64,000 bases of DNA from Streptomyces sp. NBC_00190 (GTDB lineage Bacteria > Actinomycetota > Actinomycetes > Streptomycetales > Streptomycetaceae): positions 2,108,001 through 2,172,000 of the forward strand of contig NZ_CP108131.1 in assembly GCF_036203305.1 (NCBI RefSeq), written 5' to 3'. A program made the position numbers and the translations under genes. The notes below the pieces were generated by a model. The model saw only the letters and a list, made by a program, of their open reading frames with translations. It searched no databases and was not told the DNA's origin. Below are positions 25,831 through 36,021 of the stretch, piece after piece (the stretch's first letter is position 1; each line of letters begins with the position of its first letter).

Positions 25831-27279
25831 CTACGCGCCGCCGGTGTGGACCTGGAAGGCGGCCCGGCGGACCGCCTTGGCCAGGGCCGGGTCGGGGTGG
25901 GCCGCCGCCAGCGCGACCAGGACCTGGACGGTGCGCGGGTGGCCGACCGCGCGGACCTCGTCCAGCAGGCGCGGGACGGTGGTGCGGACGGCCGAGTCGA
26001 GGTGGCGGGCGAGCAGGTCGGCCTCGCCGTGGTCGGCGATCGCCGCCGCGGTGTCCACCCAGAGCCAGGTCGACTCCTCGGCGGTGAGGACGTCCTGCGC
26101 CTCGTCGGGGTCGACCCCGTCGTGCTCGGCGAGCCAGAGCAGGGCGTAGGGGCGCAGGGCTGGCTCGCGCACGGCGGCGCGCACCTCGGGTTCGGCGGGG
26201 GCGCCGACCACGCGCAGCGCCTCGAAGGCGAGGCCCCGCAGCAGGGCGTCCTCGCCGCGGGCGGCGTGCAGGAGCTCGGCCACGGCGTGGCGGACGGGCC
26301 GCGCGGCGAGCCAGGCCTGGTACTCGGCGCGGGCCGGGCCGGGGGTGAGCCGGGCGCAGCCGTGCAGCATGGCGGCGGCGGACTGCTCGATGTTCCCGGC
26401 GGGGCTCTGCGCGGCGACGCAGATCTGCTCCAGCTTGACCCAGACCGCCCAGCTGCCGAGCGGGGTGAGCGCGGCCTGCGCGGGGCCGAGGGTGACGGCG
26501 TCCACGGCCGCGAGTCCGCCGAGCGCCCAGCGCAGCAGCCGGGCGAGCGGGACGGGCGGCGCGGGGACCGGGGGCTGCGCGTCGGTGGTCTGCGCGTCCG
26601 TGGTCTGCGCCTCCGCCGGGTCCTGCGGGGCGTCGTAGGGGACCTCGCAGCGCTCGTCGCGCAGTTCGGTGACGCGCTGCCCGAGCAGGTCGAGGAGATC
26701 GGGGACGGTCACCGGGCCGGCGGACAGCTGGAGGAGGGAGAGGAGTTGGGGCATCGCCTCGACGACCTCGGCGACGGCCGCGGGGGCGATGTCGGCGGGG
26801 GCGGGGTGGACGAGGGACCACGCGTCGAAGAGGGCGACCCAGCCGCGCAGTACGGCGGTGTCGTCGCGGTCCCAGGCGCGCAGCCGCCAGCCGGGCCGGG
26901 CGTGGCCGCCGTGGACCTCGACGAGGCCGGCGAGCCGGGCCCGGTCCCAGCCGACCCTGATCTGGCCGTGCGTCAGTTTCAGCTCCGCCGCGGCGCGTTC
27001 GACGTCGGCGGCGGGCAGGGCGCCCGCGGGGGCGGGCCGTCCACCGTCCCCTGCGCCGAGGTGGAGTTCGGCCCAGCGGGTCAGGCGTACGGCATCGGCG
27101 AGCGAGGCCCGGGCCCGGTTCGCGAGGTCGGCCGTGGCGGGCGTACCCGCCGGAGGCCTCGTGGCGGGCCGGGTGCGCCGGTCCGTCACCGCTTTGCGGG
27201 CCGTGGCCACGGAACGCTGGGAGACGAGTCGGAGTCTGGAGTCGCGAGCCAACTGCTCATCAGGCTTTCGGGACGTCAC
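25831..27279 (-). CDS. Helical (HEAT-like) repeat protein, paralogue of the gene at 56769-58283
   Basis: About 482 aa from GTG 27279; TTG 27315 and GTG 27300 are in frame and possible. The N-terminus is a basic, Arg/Thr/Pro-rich tail; then come Ala/Leu-rich helices with winged-helix-like DVERAAAELKLTHGQIRVGW. The C-terminal ~200 residues repeat HEAT-like helices (AVAELLHAARG, LRPYALLWLAEHDG) and end with a block matching the later gene: HPRTVQVLVALAAAHPDP then a Lys/Arg-rich helix. A direct duplication TTDAQTTDAQ sits in the middle. No catalytic motif is visible. It is a cytoplasmic protein of unknown function. Confidence 0.7.
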   Translation of the reverse strand: MTSRKPDEQLARDSRLRLVSQRSVATARKAVTDRRTRPATRPPAGTPATADLANRARASLADAVRLTRWAELHLGAGDGGRPAPAGALPAADVERAAAELKLTHGQIRVGWDRARLAGLVEVHGGHARPGWRLRAWDRDDTAVLRGWVALFDAWSLVHPAPADIAPAAVAEVVEAMPQLLSLLQLSAGPVTVPDLLDLLGQRVTELRDERCEVPYDAPQDPAEAQTTDAQTTDAQPPVPAPPVPLARLLRWALGGLAAVDAVTLGPAQAALTPLGSWAVWVKLEQICVAAQSPAGNIEQSAAAMLHGCARLTPGPARAEYQAWLAARPVRHAVAELLHAARGEDALLRGLAFEALRVVGAPAEPEVRAAVREPALRPYALLWLAEHDGVDPDEAQDVLTAEESTWLWVDTAAAIADHGEADLLARHLDSAVRTTVPRLLDEVRAVGHPRTVQVLVALAAAHPDPALAKAVRRAAFQVHTGGA

Positions 27280-27440
27280 GGAAGCAGTCTCGCCCGTCAC
27301 CGGCCGAAAGCCCAAACGGAACCCTCCGTTACCACGGCGCGCCGGGGTGCAGACCAGGGCAAGTCACCCGGAGGGCACTCGCCGCCCCATCCCTTTCGCA
27401 TGACAGGACCTCACCTCGGGCCGCCTCAGGGCGTCTCCGC

Positions 27441-28607
27441 TCACATCAGGGGGGTGAGGAAGCGGCGCAGGGCCTCCTCGTACCCGGCCGGGTCGGCGTT
27501 CCACATCGCCCCGTGGCCGGCCTGGCGCACGGTGTGCAGGGTGACGAGGTCGGGGCGGGCGTCGGCGAGCCGGCGGGAGGGAGCCCAGGGGGCGAGCGTG
27601 TCGTCCGGGCCGTGGAAGATCAGTACGGGAACGCGCAGGGCGCCGGGGTCCGAGCCGGGCGCCCGGTGGTCGGCGCGCAGTCCCGCGCGGCCCTCGGCGG
27701 CCCGGACCGCGAGCGGGAGCACCGCGGCCGGGGTGCCGCGCGCGACGGCGAGCGCGCGCAGGGTGGTGTGCCAGTCGAGTACGGGCGAATCCAGCACCAG
27801 CCCGGCGATCCGGTCGGCGAGCGCCGAGCGCTCGGCGGCGCGCAGGGCCATGGCGGCGCCGGTGGACCAGCCGTGCAGGACCACGCGCCGGGCGCCGTAG
27901 CGCAGGGCGTAGCGGATGGCGGCGTCCAGGTCGCGCCACTCCGATTCACCGAGGTGGCCCAGGCCGTCCGGAGGGGCGGGGGCGCCCAGATCGCCGCGGT
28001 AGGCGAGGTCCAGGACGGGCAGCCGGTACCGGTGCAGGAACGGCATGACGGCCATCGGGTGCTCCCGGCTGCTGCCGAGCCCGTGCACGGTGATCACCCA
28101 GGTGTCGCGGATCCCGGGCACGAACCAGGCGGGCAGGGGGCCGAGCTCGCCGGGGACGTCCACGTCGGCGTGGTCGAGCCCGAGGGCGGTGCGCGGGTTC
28201 CCGAGGTGGACCTGGGGGGTGAGGGTGACCCGGGTGCCGGGGCGGAGGCTGCCGTGGGTGACGGCGAGCAGCCGGCGTACGACCGTGTCCGGGTCGCGCG
28301 CGGCGTCCGGGAGGAGGGGTCCGACGACTGCGTGCACCCCCGGGGCGTCGAGTCCGTACGTACCGGGGCGCAGGGAGCCCAGCGAGCGGGTCAGCGTGAC
28401 CCGGCCGTCGGATACGGAGTGGACGCTCAGGCGCGGTCCGCCGGGCAGTGGACGCCCGGGCTCGGGCCGCAGTGCCGCGTCGGCGGCATACCGGCCGGCC
28501 GCCACCGCGGCCGCGCCGGCGCCCAGGAGGGTCGTGGTGACGGCCACTGCCGTCGCTGTCGCGGTACGCACCGCTCCAGTGTCGAGGCGCGGGCTCCGGC
28601 GGGCCAC
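27441..28607 (-). CDS. Alpha/beta hydrolase with N-terminal membrane anchor
   Basis: A 388-aa protein from GTG 28607 (GTG 28571 also possible). A hydrophobic helix (~15-38) may be a signal anchor. The hydrolase fold carries the oxyanion motif VHGLGSSR, the nucleophile elbow GWSTGA, and a catalytic Asp in FHGPDDTLAPW with His in AGHGAMW. It resembles bacterial BEM46-type lipases/esterases tethered to the membrane. Substrate unknown. It is divergent from the phosphate-transport operon, with 274 bp between containing that operon's PHO box. Confidence 0.85.
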   Translation of the reverse strand: MARRSPRLDTGAVRTATATAVAVTTTLLGAGAAAVAAGRYAADAALRPEPGRPLPGGPRLSVHSVSDGRVTLTRSLGSLRPGTYGLDAPGVHAVVGPLLPDAARDPDTVVRRLLAVTHGSLRPGTRVTLTPQVHLGNPRTALGLDHADVDVPGELGPLPAWFVPGIRDTWVITVHGLGSSREHPMAVMPFLHRYRLPVLDLAYRGDLGAPAPPDGLGHLGESEWRDLDAAIRYALRYGARRVVLHGWSTGAAMALRAAERSALADRIAGLVLDSPVLDWHTTLRALAVARGTPAAVLPLAVRAAEGRAGLRADHRAPGSDPGALRVPVLIFHGPDDTLAPWAPSRRLADARPDLVTLHTVRQAGHGAMWNADPAGYEEALRRFLTPLM

Positions 28608-28812
28608 CGGAGCAGATCGTTCCGGCCGCCGCCCCGGCAGCGTGATCTAGGTCTCTTTCCGGGGCCCGGCGGGTTGGGCCACCGCGCCGGAAGCCCCCGG
28701 CGGAGCGGTCCGTTCACCCCGCTTTGACGTGCATTAATCGATATATGTACGACGGAATCGGGGCGAATGGCCTGATCACACGCTGCGCCAGGACACCCAT
28801 CCGCCCGAGTCA

Positions 28813-28845
28813 GTTCATCTTCCGTTCACTCAGGTTGCCTACGGT
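28813..28845 (+). promoter_or_regulatory. PHO box (PhoP-binding direct repeats) upstream of pit
   Basis: Three 11-nt-phased direct repeat units: GTTCATCTTCC, GTTCACTCAGG and the weaker TTGCCTACGGT. Eleven-nt units starting GTTCA are the Streptomyces PhoP core binding site. It is 36 bp from the pit ATG. PhoP control of the S. coelicolor homologue pitH2 is established. Confidence 0.75.
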
Positions 28846-28881
28846 CGCCGAACCACTGACGTCAAACAGAAGCCTGGGTAA

Positions 28882-30162
<1,281 letters not shown>

Positions 30163-30187
30163 CCGAGACACACAGAGGAACGGCAGT

Positions 30188-30409
30188 ATGAAGATCGACT
30201 GGGAAGCACTCGGCTCCGTCTTCGGGGTCAGCCTCTCCGCCACCGTCGCCCTCGTGGCCCTGTTCACCCTGGGCCTGGTGGGTCTGTCCAAGCACGAGGC
30301 GGCCACCGAGCAGGGCGGCACCGCCACCCTGGCCCGCAGCGGTGCGTACGCCTGCTTCGCGCTCGTCACGGCGGCCGTGGGGTACGGGATCTACCTGATC
30401 GTCGCCTGA
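30188..30409 (+). CDS. Small two-helix membrane protein following pit
   Basis: A 73-aa protein with two hydrophobic helices (~13-35 and ~50-72), joined by a short loop LSKHEAATEQGG. It lies 25 bp downstream of pit with GAGGAA before the ATG. Similar small genes follow PiT genes in Streptomyces. It may be a small subunit or modulator of the transporter; function is unproven. Confidence 0.82.
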   Translation: MKIDWEALGSVFGVSLSATVALVALFTLGLVGLSKHEAATEQGGTATLARSGAYACFALVTAAVGYGIYLIVA

Positions 30410-30430
30410 GCCGCGGACACCACGTGTGAA

Positions 30431-30465
30431 GGCTCCCTCCGGGTTTCCCCCGGGGGGAGCTTTCG
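30431..30465 (+). terminator. Terminator of the pit operon
   Basis: A hairpin of GGCTCCCTCCGGG and CCCCGGGGGGAGC around a TTTC loop, followed by TTTCG, 20 bp after the small membrane-protein stop. It separates the pit operon from the cobalamin riboswitch. Confidence 0.75.
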
Positions 30466-30504
30466 TATGCCCGGCGCAGGTCAACGGCGAGTTGACGGGC
30501 GTTC

Positions 30505-30650
30505 TCGGCGCGTGGTGGACTGCCCGGGCCAATACGGCGGCATGGAGAGGAAGTCCGGTGCGAATCCGGCGCGGTCCCGCCACTGTCACCGGGGGCACTC
30601 GACCGAGTGCGACCCGGGAGCCAGGAACTCTCGCCGCCGGACACGTCGAA
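30505..30650 (+). promoter_or_regulatory. Cobalamin (B12) riboswitch upstream of cobD
   Basis: Contains the class-defining B12 box and core in order: GGAAGTCCGGTGCGAATCCGG (30549-30569) and GCGGTCCCGCCACTGT (about 30570-30585), then CCAGGAACTC (30621-30630) of the closing domain. It ends ~40 bp upstream of the cobD start. Binding of adenosylcobalamin would lower expression of the downstream synthesis genes. The boundaries are approximate. Confidence 0.92.
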
Positions 30651-30688
30651 CCAGGGCGCGGACCCTGAGTGAGGACATACCTGCCACC

Positions 30689-31648
30689 ATGCGTGCCGAT
30701 CGCGTTTTCGCGTACGGCGCCACGGCGGGCCTGATCGGCGACCGGATCCTCGGTGATCCGCGCCGAGGGCACCCCGTGGCCGCCTTCGGACGAGCCGCCG
30801 CCGCTGTCGAGCGCGCCCTGTGGCGCGACGACCGCGCCCGGGGCATCCTGCACACCTTGGTGTGCGCCGGGGGCGCGGCCGCCGTCGGCGCGCTGGGCGC
30901 ACGCGCCGTGCGCTCCCGGCCCGCGGCCGCCCGTATCGCCCTGACCGCCGCCGCCACCTGGGCCGTCGTCGGCGGCACCTCGCTCGGCCGGGAGGCCCGC
31001 GCCATCGGCGGCGCACTCGCCGCCGGGGACGCCGAGGTGGCCCGCGAGCGGCTGCCGCACCTGTGCGGGCGCGACCCGCACTCCCTGGACGAGCAGCAGA
31101 TGGCCCGCGCAGTCGTGGAGTCGGTCGCGGAGAACACCTCCGACGCGGTGGTCGGCGCCCTGGTCTGGGGCGCGGTCGCCGGGGTCCCGGGGCTGCTGGC
31201 CTTCCGCGCCGTGAACACCCTGGACGCGATGGTCGGCCACAAGTCGCCCCGCTACCTGCGCTACGGCTGGGCCTCCGCCCGGCTCGACGACGTGGCGGGC
31301 TGGCCCGGGGCCCGGCTGACCGCGCTGGCGGCCGTCCTCGCGGGCCCGGACCGCCGGGGGGCGGCCCGGGCCTGGCGAGCGGACGCCGCCAAGCACCCGA
31401 GCCCGAACGCCGGTCCCGTGGAGGCCTCCTTCGCTGGGGCGCTCGGGGTACGTCTCGGCGGGACCCTCGCGTACGGGGGGCGGGTCGAGCACCGGGCGGT
31501 CCTGAACGGCGGGGAGGGGCGGCCGGTGGAGGTCGCGGACATCGAGCGGGCGGTCCGGCTGTCGCGGCAGGTGACCTGGCTGACGCTGGGCGCGTGCGTC
31601 GCGGCCCGGCTGCTGGTCTCTCGTACATCACGGAGGGGGCGCGCATGA
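30689..31648 (+). CDS. cobD: Adenosylcobinamide-phosphate synthase (CobD/CbiB)
   Basis: A 319-aa membrane protein. It has the family N-terminus GLIGDRILGDPRRGHPVAAF, the conserved ARAVVESVAENTSDAVVGAL, and NTLDAMVGHKSPRYLRYGWASARLDD. It attaches (R)-1-amino-2-propanol (or its phosphate) to adenosylcobyric acid. Five or so helices are visible. ATG at 30689 fits the family; its ribosome site is weak (GAGG 14 bases up), which suits control by the riboswitch just upstream. Its stop overlaps the cobQ start (ATGA). Confidence 0.92.
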   Translation: MRADRVFAYGATAGLIGDRILGDPRRGHPVAAFGRAAAAVERALWRDDRARGILHTLVCAGGAAAVGALGARAVRSRPAAARIALTAAATWAVVGGTSLGREARAIGGALAAGDAEVARERLPHLCGRDPHSLDEQQMARAVVESVAENTSDAVVGALVWGAVAGVPGLLAFRAVNTLDAMVGHKSPRYLRYGWASARLDDVAGWPGARLTALAAVLAGPDRRGAARAWRADAAKHPSPNAGPVEASFAGALGVRLGGTLAYGGRVEHRAVLNGGEGRPVEVADIERAVRLSRQVTWLTLGACVAARLLVSRTSRRGRA

Positions 31649-33165
31649 GCGGCGCGAAGCGCGGCGGCGGACTGCTCGTCGCGGGCACCACGTCGGACGC
31701 CGGCAAGAGCGTGGTCACGGCGGGCATCTGCCGGTGGCTGGCCCGCCAGGGCGTGAAGGTGGCGCCCTTCAAGGCGCAGAACATGTCGCTGAACTCCTTC
31801 GTCACGCGGGAGGGCGCCGAGATCGGGCGCGCCCAGGCCATGCAGGCCCAGGCGGCCCGCGTGGAGCCGACCGCGCTGATGAACCCGGTGCTCCTCAAGC
31901 CGGGCGGCGACCGCAGCAGCCAGGTCGTGCTGCTGGGCAAGCCCGTGGGCGAGATGAGCGCACGCGGCTACCACGGCGGGAGGCAGGAGCAGCTTCTCGG
32001 CATCGTCACGGACTGCCTGGAGCAGCTGCGGGGCACGTATGACGCCGTGATCTGCGAGGGGGCGGGGAGTCCGGCCGAGATCAATCTGCGCCGGACCGAC
32101 ATCGTGAACATGGGCATCGCGCGAGCCGCGCGGTTCCCGGTGGTCGTGGTCGGGGACATCGACCGGGGCGGGGTCTTCGCGTCCTTCTTCGGCACGACGG
32201 CGCTGCTGTCGCCCGAGGACCAGTCGCTGATCGCCGGGTACCTGGTCAACAAGTTCCGCGGGGACGTCTCGCTGCTGGAGCCCGGCATGGAGATGCTGCG
32301 CGGTCTGACCGGCCGCGCCACGTACGGGGTGCTGCCCTTCCAGCACGGGCTCGGCATCGACGAGGAGGACGGCCTGCGCGTCTCGCTGCGGGGCGCGGTA
32401 CGGGAGTCCGTGGTGGCCCCGCCGGTCGGTGAGGACGTGCTGCGGGTCGCGGTGTGCGCGGTGCCGCTGATGTCGAACTTCACGGACGTCGACGCGCTCG
32501 CGGCGGAGCCGGGGGTCGTGGTCCGGTTCGTGGACCGGGCCGAGGAGCTGGCCGACGCGGACCTGGTCGTCGTACCCGGGACGCGCGGGACGGTGAAGGC
32601 CCTCGCCTGGCTGCGCGAGCGCGGGCTGGCCGACGCCCTGGTCCGGCGGGCTGCCGAGGGCCGGCCGGTGCTCGGCATCTGCGGCGGTTTCCAGGTGCTC
32701 GGCGAGCACATCGAGGACGAGGTCGAATCGCGGGCGGGAGCGGTGGACGGCCTCGGGCTGCTGCCCGTGCGCATCCGCTTCGAGCCGGAGAAGACCCTGG
32801 CGCGGCCGGTGGGTTCGGCGCTCGGCGAGCCGGTCGAGGGGTACGAGATCCACCACGGGGTCGCGGAGGTCCTGGGCGGGGAGCCCTTCCTGGACGGCTG
32901 CCGGGTCGGGGCCGTCTGGGGCACGCACTGGCACGGCTCGCTGGAGTCGGACGGCTTCCGCCGGGCGTTCCTGCGGGAGGTGGCTTCGGCCGCGGGGCGC
33001 CGGTTCGTACCGGCCGCGGACACCTCGTTCTCCGCCCTGCGGGAGGAGCAGCTGGACCTGCTCGGCGACTTGATCGCGGAGCACGCCGACACGGATGCCC
33101 TGCTGCGGCTGATCGAGGCCGGCGCCCCGGCGAGCCTGCCCTTCCTCCCCCCTGGCGCGCCGTGA
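31645..33165 (+). CDS. cobQ: Cobyric acid synthase (CobQ/CbiP)
   Basis: A 506-aa glutamine-dependent amidotransferase. The N-terminal dethiobiotin-synthetase-like domain has the P-loop TTSDAGKSVV and FKAQNMSLNS. The C-terminal triad-type class I glutaminase domain has GICGGFQVLG (nucleophile Cys) and later GTHWHGSLE with the catalytic His. It amidates the b, d, e and g carboxylates of adenosylcobyrinic acid a,c-diamide. ATG at 31645 overlaps cobD by 4 bp, so it is translationally coupled. Confidence 0.95.
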   Translation: MSGAKRGGGLLVAGTTSDAGKSVVTAGICRWLARQGVKVAPFKAQNMSLNSFVTREGAEIGRAQAMQAQAARVEPTALMNPVLLKPGGDRSSQVVLLGKPVGEMSARGYHGGRQEQLLGIVTDCLEQLRGTYDAVICEGAGSPAEINLRRTDIVNMGIARAARFPVVVVGDIDRGGVFASFFGTTALLSPEDQSLIAGYLVNKFRGDVSLLEPGMEMLRGLTGRATYGVLPFQHGLGIDEEDGLRVSLRGAVRESVVAPPVGEDVLRVAVCAVPLMSNFTDVDALAAEPGVVVRFVDRAEELADADLVVVPGTRGTVKALAWLRERGLADALVRRAAEGRPVLGICGGFQVLGEHIEDEVESRAGAVDGLGLLPVRIRFEPEKTLARPVGSALGEPVEGYEIHHGVAEVLGGEPFLDGCRVGAVWGTHWHGSLESDGFRRAFLREVASAAGRRFVPAADTSFSALREEQLDLLGDLIAEHADTDALLRLIEAGAPASLPFLPPGAP

Positions 33166-33277
33166 CGGGCCGGGCCCTGCGGGGCTGTTCCCCTGCCCTT
33201 CCCTTTCCGGAACCGGGCCTCCGGATCCGGCCGCGTACGGCAACGGTCCGCACCACCCTCGAAGGAGTGAGCAACGC

Positions 33278-35422
33278 ATGAGCACGCCCTATCCGTTCAC
33301 CGCAGTGGTCGGCCAGACCGACCTGCGGCTGGCGCTCCTGCTCAACGCCGTGAGCCCGGCGGTCGGCGGCGTGCTGGTGCGCGGCGAGAAGGGCACCGCC
33401 AAGTCCACCGCCGTGCGCGCGCTGTCCGCGCTGCTGCCGCAGGTGGACGTGGTCTCCGGCTGCCGGTTCTCGTGCGCGCCGGCCGCGCCCGACCCGGCCT
33501 GCCCGGACGGCCCGCACGAGCCCGGCCCGGGCGCTGCCCGGCCCGCCCGCATGGTGGAGCTGCCCGTCGGCGCCTCGGAGGACCGCCTCGTCGGCGCGCT
33601 CGACATCGAACGGGCCCTGGCGGAAGGCGTGAAGGCCTTCGAGCCCGGGCTGCTCGCCGACGCGCACCGCGGGATCCTGTACGTCGACGAGGTCAACCTC
33701 CTCCACGACCACCTGATCGACCTGCTGCTGGACGCCGCCGCTATGGGTGCCTCGTACGTCGAGCGCGAGGGCGTGTCCGTCCGGCACGCCGCCCGCTTCC
33801 TGCTCGTCGGCACGATGAACCCCGAGGAGGGCGAGCTGCGGCCGCAGCTCCTCGACCGGTTCGGGCTGACCGTCGAGGTCGCCGCCTCCCGCGAGCCCGC
33901 CCAGCGGGTGGAGGTCGTACGCCGCCGGCTCGCCTACGAGGACGACCCGGCCGGCTTCGCGACCCGCTGGGCCGGTGACGAACACGAGGTCCGCGCCCGG
34001 GTGGTGGCGGCGCGGGCGCTGCTCCCGCAGGTGGTGCTCGGCGACAACGCGCTGCTCCAGATCGCGGCGACCTGCGCCGGGTTCGAGGTCGACGGCATGC
34101 GGGCCGACATCGTGATGGCCCGGACCGCGACGGCGCTGGCCGCCTGGGCGGGCCGGACCACCGTGCTGAAGGAGGACGTGCGGCGGGCCGCGCTGCTGGC
34201 CCTCCCCCACCGGCGGCGGCGCAACCCGTTCGACGCGCCGGGCCTGGACGAGGACAAGCTGGACGAGATCCTGGACCGGTTCGAGGACGAGGAGCCGCAG
34301 GAGCCCGACCCGGACCCGGACACCGAGCCCGAGGGCCCGGACGACGACGGCGGCGGCCCCGACGGGGGCGGCGGGGTACCCCCGCAGGGCAATGGCCCCC
34401 AGGCGTCCGACGCCCCGCCGGAGCCGGAGCCGGAGCCGGACCCGGGGTCGGAGCCGGAGTCCGCGCAGAGCGCGCCCACGGACGCCCCCGAGGCCCCGCA
34501 GCCCTCCGCCCGGGAAGCCGGCGGGCCCGAACAGGCCGCCGTACGGGCCGCCGAGCCGTTCCGGACCAAGATGCTGAGCGTGCCGGGGCTCGGCGAGGGC
34601 GCTGCCGGGCGGCGTTCGCGCGCCCGCACCGCCCACGGCCGGACCACCGGGGCCCAGCGCCCCCGGGGCCAGCTGACCAAGCTGCACCTGGCGGCCACCG
34701 TGCACGCGGCCGCCCCGCACCAGAAGGCGCGCGGGCGCAGCGGGCCCGGCCTGGTGATCCGCAAGGACGACCTGCGCCAGGCCACGCGGGAGGGCCGCGA
34801 GGGCAACCTCGTCCTCTTCGTCGTCGACGCCTCCGGCTCGATGGCCGCCCGGCAGCGCATGAGCGCGGTCAAGGGCGCCGTGCTGTCGCTGCTCCTGGAC
34901 GCCTACCAGCGCCGGGACAAGGTCGGCCTGATCACCTTCCGGGGGGCGAGCGCCGAACTGGCGCTGCCGCCCACCTCCTCGGTGGACGCGGCCGCGGCCC
35001 GGCTGGAGCAGCTGCCGACCGGTGGCCGCACCCCGCTGGCCGCCGGCCTGCTGAAGGCCCACGAGGTGCTGCGGATCGAACGGCTGCGGGATCCGAGCAG
35101 GCGCCCGCTGCTCGTGGTCGTCACCGACGGGCGGGCCACCTCGGCCGGCAGCGCGGCCGGCGACCCGCGGGAGCTCGCGGGGCGCAGTGCCCGGCTGCTG
35201 CAGGCCGGGGGCGTCGCGTCCGTCGTCGTCGACTGCGAGTCGGGGCCTGTCCGGCTGGGGCTGGCCGGGGTACTGGCCACCGATCTCGGCGGGCCCACCG
35301 TCACGCTCGACGGGCTGCGGGCCGACTCGCTGGCCGGGCTCGTGAAGCACGTTCGTACCGCGGTGTCATCTCCCGCATCTTCCGCATCTCCCGCACCGCA
35401 CACCAACAGGAGGGCCGCGTAA
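33278..35422 (+). CDS. Single-chain magnesium/cobalt chelatase ATPase (BchI-BchD-like)
   Basis: A 714-aa protein. The N-terminal AAA+ domain has Walker A RGEKGTAKST (Lys42), Walker B GILYVDEVNLL and sensor GTMNPEEGELRPQLLDRF. An acidic, Pro/Gly-rich linker (~330-430) is followed by a basic stretch and a von Willebrand A domain whose MIDAS motif DASGSM starts at Asp517, with TDGRATSAG later. It fuses what are separate I and D subunits in Mg-chelatase. It lies between cobQ and cobO, so it likely powers cobalt insertion with a CobN-type subunit located elsewhere. It is one base-pair-coupled to cobO (TAATG). Confidence 0.9.
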   Translation: MSTPYPFTAVVGQTDLRLALLLNAVSPAVGGVLVRGEKGTAKSTAVRALSALLPQVDVVSGCRFSCAPAAPDPACPDGPHEPGPGAARPARMVELPVGASEDRLVGALDIERALAEGVKAFEPGLLADAHRGILYVDEVNLLHDHLIDLLLDAAAMGASYVEREGVSVRHAARFLLVGTMNPEEGELRPQLLDRFGLTVEVAASREPAQRVEVVRRRLAYEDDPAGFATRWAGDEHEVRARVVAARALLPQVVLGDNALLQIAATCAGFEVDGMRADIVMARTATALAAWAGRTTVLKEDVRRAALLALPHRRRRNPFDAPGLDEDKLDEILDRFEDEEPQEPDPDPDTEPEGPDDDGGGPDGGGGVPPQGNGPQASDAPPEPEPEPDPGSEPESAQSAPTDAPEAPQPSAREAGGPEQAAVRAAEPFRTKMLSVPGLGEGAAGRRSRARTAHGRTTGAQRPRGQLTKLHLAATVHAAAPHQKARGRSGPGLVIRKDDLRQATREGREGNLVLFVVDASGSMAARQRMSAVKGAVLSLLLDAYQRRDKVGLITFRGASAELALPPTSSVDAAAARLEQLPTGGRTPLAAGLLKAHEVLRIERLRDPSRRPLLVVVTDGRATSAGSAAGDPRELAGRSARLLQAGGVASVVVDCESGPVRLGLAGVLATDLGGPTVTLDGLRADSLAGLVKHVRTAVSSPASSASPAPHTNRRAA

Positions 35423-36021
35423 TGCCGCAGGGACAGCCGATCGTCGTTCCGGACGACGGGCTCACGACGCGCCAGCGCCGCAACCGCCCGCTCGTCTTCG
35501 TCCACACCGGCCCCGGCAAGGGCAAGTCGACGGCGGCCTTCGGGCTGGCGCTGCGCGCCTGGAACCAGGGCTGGCCGATCGGGGTGTTCCAGTTCGTCAA
35601 GTCGGCGAAGTGGAAGGTCGGCGAGGAGAACGCGCTCAAGGTGCTCGGCGCCTCCGGCGAGGGCGGCTCCGTCGTCTGGCACAAGATGGGCGAGGGCTGG
35701 TCCTGGGTCCAGCGGGACGCGCAGCTCGACAACGAGCAGGCGGCCAAGGAGGGCTGGGAGCAGGTCAAGCGCGATCTGGCCGCCGAGACGCACAAGCTGT
35801 ACGTTCTCGACGAGTTCGCGTACCCGATGCACTGGGGCTGGATCGACGTCGACGAGGTCATCGAGGTGCTGCGCACCCGTCCCGGCACCCAGCACGTGGT
35901 GATCACGGGGCGCAACGCACCGGAGAAGCTGCTGGAGTTCGCGGATCTCGTCACCGAGATGACCAAGGTCAAGCACCCGATGGACGCCGGCCAGAAGGGC
36001 CAGAAGGGCATCGAGTGGTGA
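35422..36021 (+). CDS. cobO: Cob(I)yrinic acid a,c-diamide adenosyltransferase (CobO/BtuR)
   Basis: A 199-aa protein. The P-loop GPGKGKSTAAFG near residue 34, and HVVITGRNAP near the end, are family landmarks; between lie KVGEENALK and WDQ-type helices. It transfers the adenosyl group of ATP to Co(I) of corrinoids. ATG at 35422 overlaps the preceding stop, and its own stop overlaps the cobB GTG by 4 bp. It is an integral part of the cobalamin operon. Confidence 0.95.
   Translation: MPQGQPIVVPDDGLTTRQRRNRPLVFVHTGPGKGKSTAAFGLALRAWNQGWPIGVFQFVKSAKWKVGEENALKVLGASGEGGSVVWHKMGEGWSWVQRDAQLDNEQAAKEGWEQVKRDLAAETHKLYVLDEFAYPMHWGWIDVDEVIEVLRTRPGTQHVVITGRNAPEKLLEFADLVTEMTKVKHPMDAGQKGQKGIEW

Noticed and set aside
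30541..30600. tRNA-like GGTGCGAATCC motif
   Set aside because: It belongs to the B12 riboswitch core; no cloverleaf could be drawn.
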